Shown: positions 49,850 through 58,747, counted from the first letter of the stretch. The stretch: DNA of 64,000 nucleotides from VGJV01 sp964646415 (GCA_964646415.1 CAZYEL010000004.1:1-64000), one strand, 5' to 3'. Notes: a model not told the origin generated them from the letters alone. Numbers and translations: made by a program.

Positions 49850-51136
49850 CTACAACTCTTTGCTTAACTTGTAGGAGTTGAGCTGCAAATTCCCGGGGCC
49901 CCCGATGGAAAGCACCTCCTTGATGGCCTTGACGGGGTTTTCCACTTTGAGCTCGTGCAAATGTTCCTTCACATACGCATACGCGTCGCGGAAAGGCATC
50001 CCCTTCTTTACAAGCCGGTTCGCTTCATGCACCGCGAAAAACTCGGGTGCGAGCGACTTCATAAGCGTCGCCTTGTTCGGCTTCACGCGCGACATCACGA
50101 GCGCCGCAATTTCCAAACTCCGCCGCGCGATGCCCAACCCCTTGATGAGCGGCTCCTTCGTGAGCTGCGTGTCGCGGTTGTAGCCGGAGATAAGATTTTT
50201 CGAGATGTCTTTGACCTGCGTCTGAAGCGCCACAATCACGTTCACGTTGCCCCGCAAGATTTCGAAAACGTCCGGATTCTTCTTCTGGGGCATGATGGAC
50301 GAGCCGGTGGTGAACTCCGGCGGGAGGAAAAAGAGGGTGAACTCGGGAGTCGTGAACCAGATCATCTCATTCGAGAGCCGCCCCAGGGTCATCACAATCT
50401 TAGTCAGGACCGAGAGAATGTAGGACTCGGTGGGGCCGCGGCTGTTCACGCAATAAAGCGAGTTCACCTGGAGCCGCCGGAAACCGAGAAGCTTCGTCGT
50501 GAGTCTCCGGTCAAGCGGCATGTTCACGCCGAATCCCGCAGCCGCACCCAGCGGGTTCTGGTCGTTCAAGTCATATGCGGACTCCAAAAGCTTGTGGTCA
50601 TTGATAAGTTCCTCCAGGTACGCCGCCGCCCAGTGCCCCACGCTCGAGGGCATCGCGCGGCGCGTGTGCGTGTACCCCGGCATCGGCAAAAATTCGTACT
50701 TCTTCGCCATCGCGAGGAACACTTTCTGCGTCTTCACAAGTTCGTGGCTGATTTGCTTCAGTTTCTTCCGCGTGTAGAGTCGCGTCGCAACCAAAACCTG
50801 GTCGTTCCGCGAGCGGCACGTGTGGATTTTCTTTCCTAGGACGCCGAGCTTCGCGGTCAAGAATCCCTCAATCGCGGTGTGGCAGTCCTCGTCCGAGGGC
50901 TGAATCACGAACTTCCCCTGCTTGTGGAGCTTCAAAATCTGCTTCAATCCGCGTGTAAGTTTCCGAAGCTCGGAAGCGGTCAATATCTTCGCTTTGTGAA
51001 GCGCCTTCGCATGGGCAAGCGATGCCTCGATATCAAAAGGCAGAAGCCGCGCGTCGAGAATGTAATCATTCCCTACCGTGTACTTCTCGACGAGCGGGTG
51101 GAGCTTCGTCAATTTGGATTGCCAGAGTTTAGCCAT
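49850..51136 (-). CDS. argH: Argininosuccinate lyase
   Basis: The 428-residue protein has the fumarase/ASL superfamily signature GSSIMPQKKNPDVFE near residue 281 and the TCRSRNDQV block near 105, plus the GYTHTRRAMPSSVGH segment near 154. It splits argininosuccinate into arginine and fumarate. argG is not in the window. The ATG at 51136 lies in a spacer repeat word; a GTG four codons upstream is the alternative. Confidence 0.9.
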   Translation of the reverse strand: MAKLWQSKLTKLHPLVEKYTVGNDYILDARLLPFDIEASLAHAKALHKAKILTASELRKLTRGLKQILKLHKQGKFVIQPSDEDCHTAIEGFLTAKLGVLGKKIHTCRSRNDQVLVATRLYTRKKLKQISHELVKTQKVFLAMAKKYEFLPMPGYTHTRRAMPSSVGHWAAAYLEELINDHKLLESAYDLNDQNPLGAAAGFGVNMPLDRRLTTKLLGFRRLQVNSLYCVNSRGPTESYILSVLTKIVMTLGRLSNEMIWFTTPEFTLFFLPPEFTTGSSIMPQKKNPDVFEILRGNVNVIVALQTQVKDISKNLISGYNRDTQLTKEPLIKGLGIARRSLEIAALVMSRVKPNKATLMKSLAPEFFAVHEANRLVKKGMPFRDAYAYVKEHLHELKVENPVKAIKEVLSIGGPGNLQLNSYKLSKEL

Positions 51137-51175
51137 TGGATTAGCCACTAGAACTTAGCCACTAGAACTTAGGAA
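51129..51175. repeat. Heptad spacer repeat filling the argH upstream gap
   Basis: The 14-bp unit TTAGCCACTAGAAC occurs twice (51141-51168), with TTAGCCA also at 51129-51135 (holding part of the argH start codon) and a partial unit at 51169. Confidence 0.85.
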
Positions 51176-51176
51176 A

Positions 51177-52154
51177 TCACTTCATCAAGAAAATCTTTCG
51201 GCCGCTGGTCGTCGCGATCTTCACCAACTCGTCAAAAACGTAGTAACGGCAGGTTTCCATAAGCATGCGAAGCTCTATCCACATATCGCCATCAACGAAA
51301 GGCAAATAGTAATCGGCAATGTTGTCCACTCCAAGGCCGACGGTTATTCCGGCTTCAAGCATCTCCGGGACATTGGCGATGGAGTTATGCACCGGGGCCT
51401 GATATTGGTCGAGCTGCCTCTGCGAGAGCATCGCCGACGGACAAACAACGACCGCAATCCCGGCATCCGCCATTCTTTTGTACAAATCCCGGCGGTATTC
51501 TTTGGGCTGGGCGGAGGTGGATACGGCATGTATGGCAACCACCCTCCCCTGATACCCATGCTTTACGGTCGCTTTTAAAAGTTTCTCCGTATCGCGCTCA
51601 TTCGGATTATTCTCCTGGTCAATATGCGCCCACACCGGCTTATTCAAATTCTTCGCAATGCTGAACATAATGTCTATGTTCTCTTCATCCTTCGGGCGTT
51701 CTTTCGAAGGCAGGCCGCCCACCACGTCGCACTTCGCGGCAATTTCCTCAAAAAGCTTCCGCGCCGCGGGGTCCACAAGTCCTCCCAGGGGCTGCGGCAT
51801 GGTAACCAGCGTAATCTTGTCCTTATACTCCTCTTTTACTTTGACCGCCGCATCAACCGCCTTGTGCCCCACCGCGTCATACGCATCCACGAAGGTCGCG
51901 GTGAACTTCACTCCCTGGCTCACCATAATATCGAGCCCCGTGCGGAGGCGCTCTTCAATTTGCTCCTGCGAAGAAGCCCGTTTTATGTCATCACTCATCC
52001 GCCACTTCACCTCCATATCCACCATGGACTGGTCGAGTCCTTCTTTCGTAATGTAGAACGCTTTGTCGAAATGCGCGTGGCAATTTACAAAGCCGCCTTC
52101 CGCCTTCACTGCGGCGAGTAGCTGCTCTTTAAGATCCCACGGTTGCCCGCTCAT
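51177..52154 (-). CDS. Cytosine deaminase-like amidohydrolase
   Basis: The 325-residue TIM-barrel protein has the metal ligands NCHAHFDKAF near residue 25, HIDQENN near 178, an AIHAVS block near 212 and GVDNIADY near 277. This layout fits CodA-type cytosine deaminases and related amidohydrolases. With pyrD and pyrF upstream on the same strand, a pyrimidine salvage role is reasonable. The ATG at 52154 is chosen. Confidence 0.78.
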   Translation of the reverse strand: MSGQPWDLKEQLLAAVKAEGGFVNCHAHFDKAFYITKEGLDQSMVDMEVKWRMSDDIKRASSQEQIEERLRTGLDIMVSQGVKFTATFVDAYDAVGHKAVDAAVKVKEEYKDKITLVTMPQPLGGLVDPAARKLFEEIAAKCDVVGGLPSKERPKDEENIDIMFSIAKNLNKPVWAHIDQENNPNERDTEKLLKATVKHGYQGRVVAIHAVSTSAQPKEYRRDLYKRMADAGIAVVVCPSAMLSQRQLDQYQAPVHNSIANVPEMLEAGITVGLGVDNIADYYLPFVDGDMWIELRMLMETCRYYVFDELVKIATTSGRKIFLMK

Positions 52155-52205
52155 AAATTGGATGAATGATAGCACGGTACCCAAAGCAACTGCAACACGT
52201 CCGAA

Positions 52206-52264
52206 GTCATCCCCGCGCACGCGGGGATCCAGACCCTAGATTCCCGCTTTCGCGGGAATGACAA
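52206..52264. repeat. Palindromic repeat at the pyrD 3' end
   Basis: Two GC-rich stems (CCCCGCGCACGCGGGG and TTCCCGCTTTCGCGGGAA) with outer GTCAT/ATGAC form the widespread double-hairpin intergenic element known from many bacteria. Confidence 0.8.
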
Positions 52265-53319
52265 CGCGCAATCAGCCGAAGAAGCCCCCGGTTTATCTCG
52301 CGCGCGAGGCCGGGACCGCGATAGATGAAACCGGTGTAGACTTGGAGCAGATCGGCCCCTGCGCCAAGCATCGCAAACGCGTCCTCCGCGGTGAAGATTC
52401 CTCCTCCGGCAATAATTGCAAACTCCGGCGCGCGTGCCCGGATGTGCCGGACAATTTCGAGCGCCTTTTGAAAAAGGGGCTTCCCGCTTAATCCTCCTGC
52501 TTCCGTTGCGTTTCCGCTCTGCGCGCCTTCGCGGGAAAGCGTCGTGTTCACCGCAATGATTCCCGCCACTCCCCGCGCGGCGCAGACCTTGAGCACCGCG
52601 TCGATTGCTTCAAAACTCAAGTCCGGCGCGATTTTCACGAGAATGGGCTTCGGCGCTGTTTTTAAACCAGCCTGCAATGCCTCTCGTTCTTTCACAAGCT
52701 GTGCAAGAATCCGGTCGAGCTGCTCCGCCTCCTGGAGCGCGCGGAGTCCCGGCGTGTTCGGCGAACTTACGTTCACCGCAAAGTAGTCGCCATAGGGATA
52801 GAGTGCGCGGAAGGAATAGGCGTAGTCCTCCGCCGCTTCTTTGAGCGGCGTGATTTTGGATTTCCCGATACTCACGCCGAGCGGAATCGAAAGCTTCCCC
52901 TCTTTCTTGAGACGCGCCGCCACCGCATCCGCTCCCTCGTTGTTGAAACCCATGCGGTTGATGAGCGCTTTGTCTTCGGCGAGCCGAAACATGCGGGGAC
53001 GCGGATTCCCCGGCTGCGCATGGCGCGTCACCGTCCCCAACTCGATAAACCCGAACCCCAGCGCTTCAAGCCCTTTGAGCGCCTCACCATCTTTGTCGAA
53101 TCCGGCGGCAAGCCCCACGGGATTCGGGAAATCAACGCCGAACGCGCGATGCCCGAGGCGGCTGTCCCTCACTCCGTAGTACGCGGCGCAAAGGCGGCGG
53201 CAAAACAAGCATTTACCCAACATGCGAAGCGCCGCGAGCGCCCAGCCGTGCGCCACTTCCGGGTCGCGCCGCGAGAGGGCGAAGAGAAGCGGACGCACAA
53301 TGCTTTCATAAAAACTCAT
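52207..53319 (-). CDS. pyrD: Dihydroorotate dehydrogenase, class 2
   Basis: The 370-residue protein has the class 2 features: N-terminal helices, NPVGLAAGFDKDGEALKGL near residue 65, NRMGFNNEG, NVSSPNTPGLR near 182 and the GGGIFTAEDAFAMLGAGADLLQV C-terminal block. It oxidises dihydroorotate to orotate with quinone and FMN at the membrane. The last 17 residues (SRESGNLGSGSPRARG) come from the palindromic repeat. It overlaps pyrF by 4 bp. Confidence 0.92.
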   Translation of the reverse strand: MSFYESIVRPLLFALSRRDPEVAHGWALAALRMLGKCLFCRRLCAAYYGVRDSRLGHRAFGVDFPNPVGLAAGFDKDGEALKGLEALGFGFIELGTVTRHAQPGNPRPRMFRLAEDKALINRMGFNNEGADAVAARLKKEGKLSIPLGVSIGKSKITPLKEAAEDYAYSFRALYPYGDYFAVNVSSPNTPGLRALQEAEQLDRILAQLVKEREALQAGLKTAPKPILVKIAPDLSFEAIDAVLKVCAARGVAGIIAVNTTLSREGAQSGNATEAGGLSGKPLFQKALEIVRHIRARAPEFAIIAGGGIFTAEDAFAMLGAGADLLQVYTGFIYRGPGLAREINRGLLRLIARCHSRESGNLGSGSPRARG

Positions 53320-54116
53320 CCTCGGTAACGGTTAATGCCATCGCGCAACTCCCGCGCGGCAGCCGCGGGGTCATCCGCAAAAATCACGCCGCGCGAGGAG
53401 TTTATAACCATCCCCTTCTTCGCGCTATTCACCCCCGCCCGCACGGCGGATTCAAGTTCCCCTCCCTGTGCGCCCACGCCGGGCACGAGAAACATCATCT
53501 CGCCCGTGAGCGCGCGAATCGTTTTCATCTCCTCGGAGTAGGTCGCCCCCACGACGAGCATGCAGTTCTGGTTCCCGTTCCACTCGTGGTACACCTTTTC
53601 CGCCACAATTTGCCACATCGGCTTATTCCCCACTTTCAAGTCCTGCAATTCCCCCGCGCCGGGGTTCGATGTGCGGCAGAGAATAATTGCGCCCTTGTCG
53701 GGACGGGCGAGAAACGGCTCAAGCGCCTCGCGGCCGAGATAGGGATGCAAGGTCATCGCATCAAACCCAAGCCGGTCCAAAATCGAAGCTACGTACCCGC
53801 GGTTCGTGTTCCCGATATCCGCCCGCTTCGCGTCGCAAATCGTAAAAATGTCGGGATGTGTTTCGCGGAGATACTCCATCGTACGCTTCAGCTCGCGGAG
53901 TCCCTGCTCCCCTCTTGCTTCGTAGAACGCAATGTTCGCCTTGAATGCGGCGGCGAACTCCTGCGTCGTATCGATAATCCACTTGTTGAACGCAAACTGC
54001 GGGAATTCTTCCTTCAAAAAACGCGCGGGGAGTTTCTCGAAGTCCGCATCCAACCCCACGCATGCGAGGGAATTCGCTTTGTCCGCGCGGGAATTATATT
54101 TGTCTATTATGCTCAT
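53316..54116 (-). CDS. pyrF: Orotidine 5'-phosphate decarboxylase, type 2
   Basis: The 266-residue barrel has ACVGLDAD near residue 17 and the catalytic FTICDAKRADIGNTNRGY block near 89, the type-2 (PyrF2) pattern. It converts OMP to UMP. The ATG at 54116 (MSIIDKYNSRAD) is the likely start. It is coupled to pyrD by ATGA overlap and follows pyrE by 44 bp. Confidence 0.93.
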   Translation of the reverse strand: MSIIDKYNSRADKANSLACVGLDADFEKLPARFLKEEFPQFAFNKWIIDTTQEFAAAFKANIAFYEARGEQGLRELKRTMEYLRETHPDIFTICDAKRADIGNTNRGYVASILDRLGFDAMTLHPYLGREALEPFLARPDKGAIILCRTSNPGAGELQDLKVGNKPMWQIVAEKVYHEWNGNQNCMLVVGATYSEEMKTIRALTGEMMFLVPGVGAQGGELESAVRAGVNSAKKGMVINSSRGVIFADDPAAAARELRDGINRYRG

Positions 54117-54160
54117 GATAATTCGATATGTCGAATGTCGGAGTTTCGGAATATTGATAT

Positions 54161-54793
54161 TTAGTGCTTGCTCGCAAGCCACTTTTCCCCATGCCCCACG
54201 GCGGCATTCACCGGAACCCCCTGCTTGCACAGCGGGCATTCTGAAGCATCGTACGTGGGCGTCGGAAGGTCTACAAGCGCCGAAAAGGGCACGCCCAGCG
54301 TTTTGGAATTTATGTCTTCAGGGACCCGATTTACCATCACCGCTGCGGCGACGATGATTCCCCCCGCCGCCCTCACCATATTTAATATCTTTTTCAGAGA
54401 CCCGCCTGTCGCGACCGTATCCTCCACCACGAGAACTTTTTTCCCCCTAACCACGCGGTCGTACCCACGCGTGAACGCCAATCCCCCATCGGAGGTTTTC
54501 TCGGCGTATGCCGCTAATACTTCTTTCTGCTTGAACTCTGAAAGATGATAAGCAATCCATTGCGAAAGGATGACTCCACCAAGCACCGGCGATGCAACCA
54601 CTTCAATGTCGGTCCCTCTATGCCGCAACGCAATTTCCTTGCAAATCTCGGACGTTTGCTGCGTATGGAGATAAAGCGCGTCTTTGTTCACATATACCGA
54701 CATATGCCTTCCCGATGTTCCCACAAAGTGGTCGTCAGTGAGCACCGCGCCCACGCTTTTGAGCATCTCAAGGATTTCATTTGATGAACGCAT
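54161..54793 (-). CDS. pyrE: Orotate phosphoribosyltransferase
   Basis: The 210-residue protein has the PRPP-binding loop KVLVVEDTVATGGSLKK near residue 127, the HMSVYVNKDALYLHTQQ N-terminal block and a C-terminal CPLCKQG that may bind zinc. It joins orotate to PRPP, giving OMP for PyrF. It starts 7 bp after folA on the same strand. Confidence 0.93.
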   Translation of the reverse strand: MRSSNEILEMLKSVGAVLTDDHFVGTSGRHMSVYVNKDALYLHTQQTSEICKEIALRHRGTDIEVVASPVLGGVILSQWIAYHLSEFKQKEVLAAYAEKTSDGGLAFTRGYDRVVRGKKVLVVEDTVATGGSLKKILNMVRAAGGIIVAAAVMVNRVPEDINSKTLGVPFSALVDLPTPTYDASECPLCKQGVPVNAAVGHGEKWLASKH

Positions 54794-54800
54794 GGCTAGA

Positions 54801-55286
54801 TTATATGCGAACCCGCTCGTATACGAGGAAAGTATGGGGGATGGCATTCTTTTCATCAACCACTCCCTCCTCCCGGCGCACCTCCCGCCATTCCGCAAAG
54901 TTCATTTCGGGGAAAAATACGTCCCCTTTGACGTGTGCGTGGACGCGCGTGAGGTATACCCGGTCTGTGTACGGCAAAATCTGCCGGAACACTTCCCCGC
55001 CGCCCAGGAAAAATATCTCCCCCTCGCCCGCCGCCTGGATGGCTTCTTCAATCGACCCCGCCATCACGCACCCTTCGGCCTTGAACGCAGGGTCGCGCGT
55101 GAGCACGATGTTCTTCCGCTCCGGCAAGGGCTTGCCGATGGACTGGAATGTCCGCATACCCATCACCACGGAATGCCCCTTCGTCACGCGTTTGAAATAG
55201 GCGAAGTCCGCCGGAAGATGCCAGGGAATTTTGGGGCCGTTGCCGATGACGCCATTTTCCGAAACCGCGGCGATGACGGACATCAT
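54801..55286 (-). CDS. folA: Dihydrofolate reductase
   Basis: The protein (161 residues from the ATG at 55286, one less from 55283) has SVIAAVSENGVIGNGPKIPWHLPADF, with the conserved Trp and active-site Asp near 28, the VVMGMRTFQSIGKPLPERKN NADPH block near 41 and a FFLGGGEVFRQIL block near 97. It regenerates tetrahydrofolate used up by ThyA, encoded just upstream. Confidence 0.95.
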   Translation of the reverse strand: MMSVIAAVSENGVIGNGPKIPWHLPADFAYFKRVTKGHSVVMGMRTFQSIGKPLPERKNIVLTRDPAFKAEGCVMAGSIEEAIQAAGEGEIFFLGGGEVFRQILPYTDRVYLTRVHAHVKGDVFFPEMNFAEWREVRREEGVVDEKNAIPHTFLVYERVRI

Positions 55287-55291
55287 AGGGA

Positions 55292-55326
55292 GTGAGAGGT
55301 GATAAATAATAAGTAATAAGCGATAA
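55292..55326. repeat. Heptad spacer repeat between thyA and folA
   Basis: Five 7-bp units include GTGATAA, ATAATAA and GTAATAA; the block fills most of the 46-bp gap. Confidence 0.8.
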
Positions 55327-55332
55327 GAAGCA

Positions 55333-56262
55333 CTACACGGCGATAGGAGCAGAAATCGGCGGATGCGGGTCGTAGTTTTCGAGCGTGAAGTCCTCAAATT
55401 TGAAATCAAAGATGGACTTTACGTTCGGGTTGATTTCCATCGTAGGGAGCGGACGGGGTTCCCGCGCCAATTGCTCGTCCACCTGTGCGAGATGATTCAG
55501 ATAAATGTGCACATCGCCGAACGTATGCACGAACTCTGCGGGTTTGAGTCCCGTCACTTGCGCCATCATCATCGTGAGCAAAGAGTATGACGCGATGTTG
55601 AACGGCACACCAAGGAACACATCCGCACTCCGTTGGTAGAGCTGGCACGAGAGAGTGCCGTTCACCACGATGAATTGGAAGAGCGTGTGGCACGGCGGCG
55701 GCGCATGATGATGATTTTTGATGAGCTCCTGAATCTCCCCCACATTCCAGCCGCTCACAATAATGCGGCGCGATGTCGGGTCGTTCTTTATTAAGTCGAC
55801 CACGTTTTGTATCTGGTCAATCTCGCCGCCGGAGGGAGACTGCCACCGCCGCCATTGCTTGCCGTAGATCGGACCGAGCTCTCCCCACTCCTTCGCGAAC
55901 GCATCGTCGGACTTCACCTGCGCCACGAACTCCGCGAGCTCCGTTTTCCACGCCTCCGAGTAGCGCGGATATTGCTCGACGAGATTGTTTTTCTCGAGGT
56001 AAATCTGGTACGCCCACTCATTCCAAATTTTTACGTCATTTTGCACCAGAAATTGGATGTTGGTGTCTCCGCGCAAAAGCCAGAGCAGCTCGTAAATCAC
56101 CGAGCGCATATAGAGCTTCTTCGTCGTCATCGCCGGGAAGCCCTTCTGCAAATCAAAGCGCATCTGCCGCCCGAATGCGGATACCGTGCCGGTGCCGGTG
56201 CGATCTTCTTTCTTCGCGCCGTGCTCTTTTATGTCTTTGAGGAGGTCTAAATACTGACGCAT
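55333..56262 (-). CDS. thyA: Thymidylate synthase ThyA
   Basis: The 309-residue protein has the folate-binding ends, the catalytic APPPCHTLFQFIV (Cys near residue 192), the CQLYQRSADVFLGVPFNIASYSLL block and HIYLNHLAQV. It methylates dUMP to dTMP with methylene-tetrahydrofolate. Spacing places it first in a thyA-folA-pyrE-pyrF-pyrD unit. Confidence 0.96.
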   Translation of the reverse strand: MRQYLDLLKDIKEHGAKKEDRTGTGTVSAFGRQMRFDLQKGFPAMTTKKLYMRSVIYELLWLLRGDTNIQFLVQNDVKIWNEWAYQIYLEKNNLVEQYPRYSEAWKTELAEFVAQVKSDDAFAKEWGELGPIYGKQWRRWQSPSGGEIDQIQNVVDLIKNDPTSRRIIVSGWNVGEIQELIKNHHHAPPPCHTLFQFIVVNGTLSCQLYQRSADVFLGVPFNIASYSLLTMMMAQVTGLKPAEFVHTFGDVHIYLNHLAQVDEQLAREPRPLPTMEINPNVKSIFDFKFEDFTLENYDPHPPISAPIAV

Positions 56263-56456
56263 GGGTTTAGGTCAGGATACCAGAAAACCCGCCGCAGGAG
56301 AAACCATACTACCTCGAAAAGGAGAGGGTTCTCAAAATCTGTTTCATTACCGCCGCGATGATGTAGTTTCGTTTCATACCGATAAATGGCATTGGTAAAA
56401 CGACGTTACTGTCCACGCTTGAGGGGGAAACTTTACGCGTAAAATCTATTTTGTTA
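56263..56456. other. Gene-free spacer upstream of thyA
   Basis: Together with 56457-56635 this makes a 373-bp region without a firm gene. I see no clear promoter hexamers, tRNA or palindrome in this part; short AT-rich stretches occur at 56430-56460. Confidence 0.4.
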
Positions 56457-56567
56457 TCAGGGAAATGTAGCAATGGACATTTGCGACTTTCCTCCGGTCA
56501 TCTCATCCCATGCTTTTGGTAACGCACCTGCGTACTTTTTTACATAATCAATAAACCCTGGCGGCAC
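56457..56567 (-). CDS. Possible 36-residue peptide or gene remnant
   Basis: A GTG-started frame between the groEL terminator and thyA encodes PPGFIDYVKKYAGALP and AWDEMTGGKSQMSIATFP. Codon choice looks coding-like (few rare codons, balanced residues), but there is no ATG or ribosome binding site. It could be the tail of a lost gene. I do not recognise it. Confidence 0.3.
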   Translation of the reverse strand: MPPGFIDYVKKYAGALPKAWDEMTGGKSQMSIATFP

Positions 56568-56573
56568 GATTGA

Positions 56574-56597
56574 ACCAAGCCCCGCTCTCGCGGGGCT
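56574..56597 (-). terminator. Terminator of groES-groEL
   Basis: AGCCCCGC (56578-56585) pairs with GCGGGGCT (56590-56597) around four bases; on the minus strand TTGGTT follows. Confidence 0.65.
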
Positions 56598-56601
56598 TTG
56601 C

Positions 56602-56636
56602 CTAAGTCCTACTGGCTAAGTTCTAATGACTACCTT
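56602..56636. repeat. Heptad spacer repeat at the groEL stop
   Basis: Five 7-bp units, for example CTAAGTC then CTACTGG, run up to and into the groEL stop codon (56636-56638). Confidence 0.8.
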
Positions 56637-58303
56637 TAGTAATCCATCCCCCCTCCCATACCTCCCATGCCGCCGGGCATCCCGCTGCCTGCCGGTTCTT
56701 TCTTCTCCGGAATCGCCGCCATTGCGGCACCTACGGTGAGATAGTTTGCGGCAACGGATGTCGCATTCATGAATGCGGTGCGCGTCACTTTCAAGGGGTC
56801 AATGATGCCCGCCTCCTTCAGGTTCGCAATCTTGTTCGTGAGACCGTTGAAGCCGAGCCAGACCTCCGCATGTCCTTTCTTTTTCTCCGCGAGCTCGCGA
56901 AGCACGACTGCCGGCGTCTCGCCGCTGTTTGCAACAATCGCGGTCAAAGGCGCCTCAAGCGCGCGCTTCAGGATTGCGAGGGCACCCGCAAGCACGGGGG
57001 TTCCCGCCGCTTCCAATTCCCGCGCCGCACCCGACACCACGTTGAAAAGCGCGATGCCGCCGCCGGGAACAATTCCCTCCTCCATCGCCGCGCGGGTCGC
57101 CGCAACCGCATCCTCCACGCGCTGCTTCAGTTCCTTCTGCGCGGACTCGGTGGGAGCTCCCACTTTGATGACCGCCACACCTCCCGCAAGCTTACCCAGA
57201 CGCTCCTGAAGTTTTTCCTTGTCGTAATCGGAATCGGTCTTCTTGACTTGCGCCTTGAGCTGGGAGACGCGCTCATCAATCTGTTTCTTCTCGCCTTTCC
57301 CACCCACAATCGTCGTGTTGTCCTTATTCGCCACCACGCGGTGCGCGTGCCCAAGGTCATCCACCGTCACATTGTCGAGTTTCTTCCCCACTTCCTCGGT
57401 GATAAACTGCGCGCCCGTCACGATTGCGATGTCCTGCATCATCTCCTTTTTCCGGTCGCCGAAACCCGGAGCTTTGACCGCAAGCACGGTGAAAATCCCG
57501 CGGAGCTTGTTCACAATGAGCGTCGCGAGCGCTTCGCCCTCCACCTCGTCCGCGATAATCACAAGCTCCTTCTTCCCGCTCGCCACGATTTTCTCGAGAA
57601 GCGCCAGAATGTCGTTGATGGCGGAAATTTTCTTGTCGGTCACCAAAATGTACGGGTCTTCAAGCACCGCCTCCTGCCGCTCGGCGTTCGTCATCATGTA
57701 GGGCGAAACAAATCCCTTGTCGAACTGCATCCCTTCCACGACTTCAAAAGAATTCCCGACGGTGTTCGAATCCTCGACGGTCACGACCCCCTCCTTCCCT
57801 ATTTTCTCCATCACGGCCGCGATAAGCCCGCCGATTTCCGCATCCTTCGCGGAGAGAGTGGCCACCTCCTTCACTTTTTTCGTGTCGTTCAACACCTCGC
57901 GCTGGGACTCGAGCTTCGCCGCCACCGCCACGCTCGCTTTCTTCAACTCCTCCGCAAGCTGGATTACGTTGAACCCCTTCTCGCGGATGATTTTCTCTCC
58001 CTCGTCAATCATCGCGTGCGCCAAAACGACGGATGTCGTCGTCCCGTCGCCCACGTTGTCATTCGTCTTGTCCGCCGCCTGCTTAATAAACTCGGCGCCT
58101 AGATTTTCGTATTTGTCTTCCAATTCCACTTCCTTCGCCACGGTTACGCCGTCGAACGTCACTTGCGGCGCACCGTATCCTTTTTCGATGACCACCGCCC
58201 GCCCTCGCGGACCCAAGGTCATCCGCACCGCTTCCGCGAGCTTGTCGATGCCGCGCTTCAAGGCAACCCGCGCGTCTTCGTTGAATTTAATTGATTTTGC
58301 CAT
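56636..58303 (-). CDS. groL: Chaperonin GroEL
   Basis: The 555-residue protein has the full chaperonin layout: GYGAPQVTFDGVTVAKEV, the equatorial ATP-binding VGDGTTTSVVLAH near residue 86, the apical domain, and the C-terminal GGM repeats (GGMGGMGGGMDY). It folds proteins in a double ring capped by GroES, encoded upstream on the same strand. The unusually long 103-bp gap to groES contains a CTAAT-type repeat. Confidence 0.97.
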   Translation of the reverse strand: MAKSIKFNEDARVALKRGIDKLAEAVRMTLGPRGRAVVIEKGYGAPQVTFDGVTVAKEVELEDKYENLGAEFIKQAADKTNDNVGDGTTTSVVLAHAMIDEGEKIIREKGFNVIQLAEELKKASVAVAAKLESQREVLNDTKKVKEVATLSAKDAEIGGLIAAVMEKIGKEGVVTVEDSNTVGNSFEVVEGMQFDKGFVSPYMMTNAERQEAVLEDPYILVTDKKISAINDILALLEKIVASGKKELVIIADEVEGEALATLIVNKLRGIFTVLAVKAPGFGDRKKEMMQDIAIVTGAQFITEEVGKKLDNVTVDDLGHAHRVVANKDNTTIVGGKGEKKQIDERVSQLKAQVKKTDSDYDKEKLQERLGKLAGGVAVIKVGAPTESAQKELKQRVEDAVAATRAAMEEGIVPGGGIALFNVVSGAARELEAAGTPVLAGALAILKRALEAPLTAIVANSGETPAVVLRELAEKKKGHAEVWLGFNGLTNKIANLKEAGIIDPLKVTRTAFMNATSVAANYLTVGAAMAAIPEKKEPAGSGMPGGMGGMGGGMDY

Positions 58304-58321
58304 TGTACTTTAATAAACGAT

Positions 58322-58406
58322 GCCAATATACGAATTGGTACTAGTGATACTAATAAAATCTTCGCTATTCGTATTATTAGTATGCATTAGTATATTTGCA
58401 TCGCGG
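58322..58406. repeat. CTAAT-type spacer repeat between groES and groEL
   Basis: On the minus strand ATATACTAATGCATACTAAT is nearly identical to a plus-strand segment at 62948-62972. Short CTAAT-based words recur with spacing of 8 to 10 bases. Confidence 0.65.
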
Positions 58407-58697
58407 TTACTCGATGATTGCCAAAATATCATCCTCATCCCCCACCAAGTATTTCTTCCCTTCGAGCTCAATCTCGTCGGGACCATACTTTTTGAAGAGG
58501 ACCACGTCACCGACCTTGACCCCCATAGGAACCCGCTCACCCTTCTCGTTCAACTTTCCCGGACCCACCGCAACCACCTTTCCCCGCACCGGCTTCTCCT
58601 TCTCCGCCGTTTCGGGAAGGACGATGCCCGACTTCGTCACCTTCTCCTCCTCTAGCCCCTCAAGAAACAAATGGTTAGATAATGGTTTGAACTGCAT
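58407..58697 (-). CDS. groS: Co-chaperonin GroES
   Basis: The 96-residue protein begins MQFKPLSNHLFLEGLEEEKV and has the mobile loop TKSGIVLPETAEKEKPVRG and GDVVLFKKYGPDEIELEGKKYLV, matching GroES. The start at 58697 matches family length; the longer frame would enter the heptad repeats. A CIRCE element upstream indicates HrcA control. Confidence 0.96.
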   Translation of the reverse strand: MQFKPLSNHLFLEGLEEEKVTKSGIVLPETAEKEKPVRGKVVAVGPGKLNEKGERVPMGVKVGDVVLFKKYGPDEIELEGKKYLVGDEDDILAIIE

Positions 58698-58700
58698 AAA

Positions 58701-58735
58701 CTTATGACCTATGACCAATAACCTATGACTAAGAA
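58701..58735. repeat. Heptad spacer repeat upstream of groES (inner)
   Basis: Five 7-bp units, including CTTATGA and CCTATGA, begin 4 bp before the groES start. Reverse-complemented they match the words at 58748-58782. Confidence 0.8.
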
Positions 58736-58747
58736 TTCGAAATCCCT

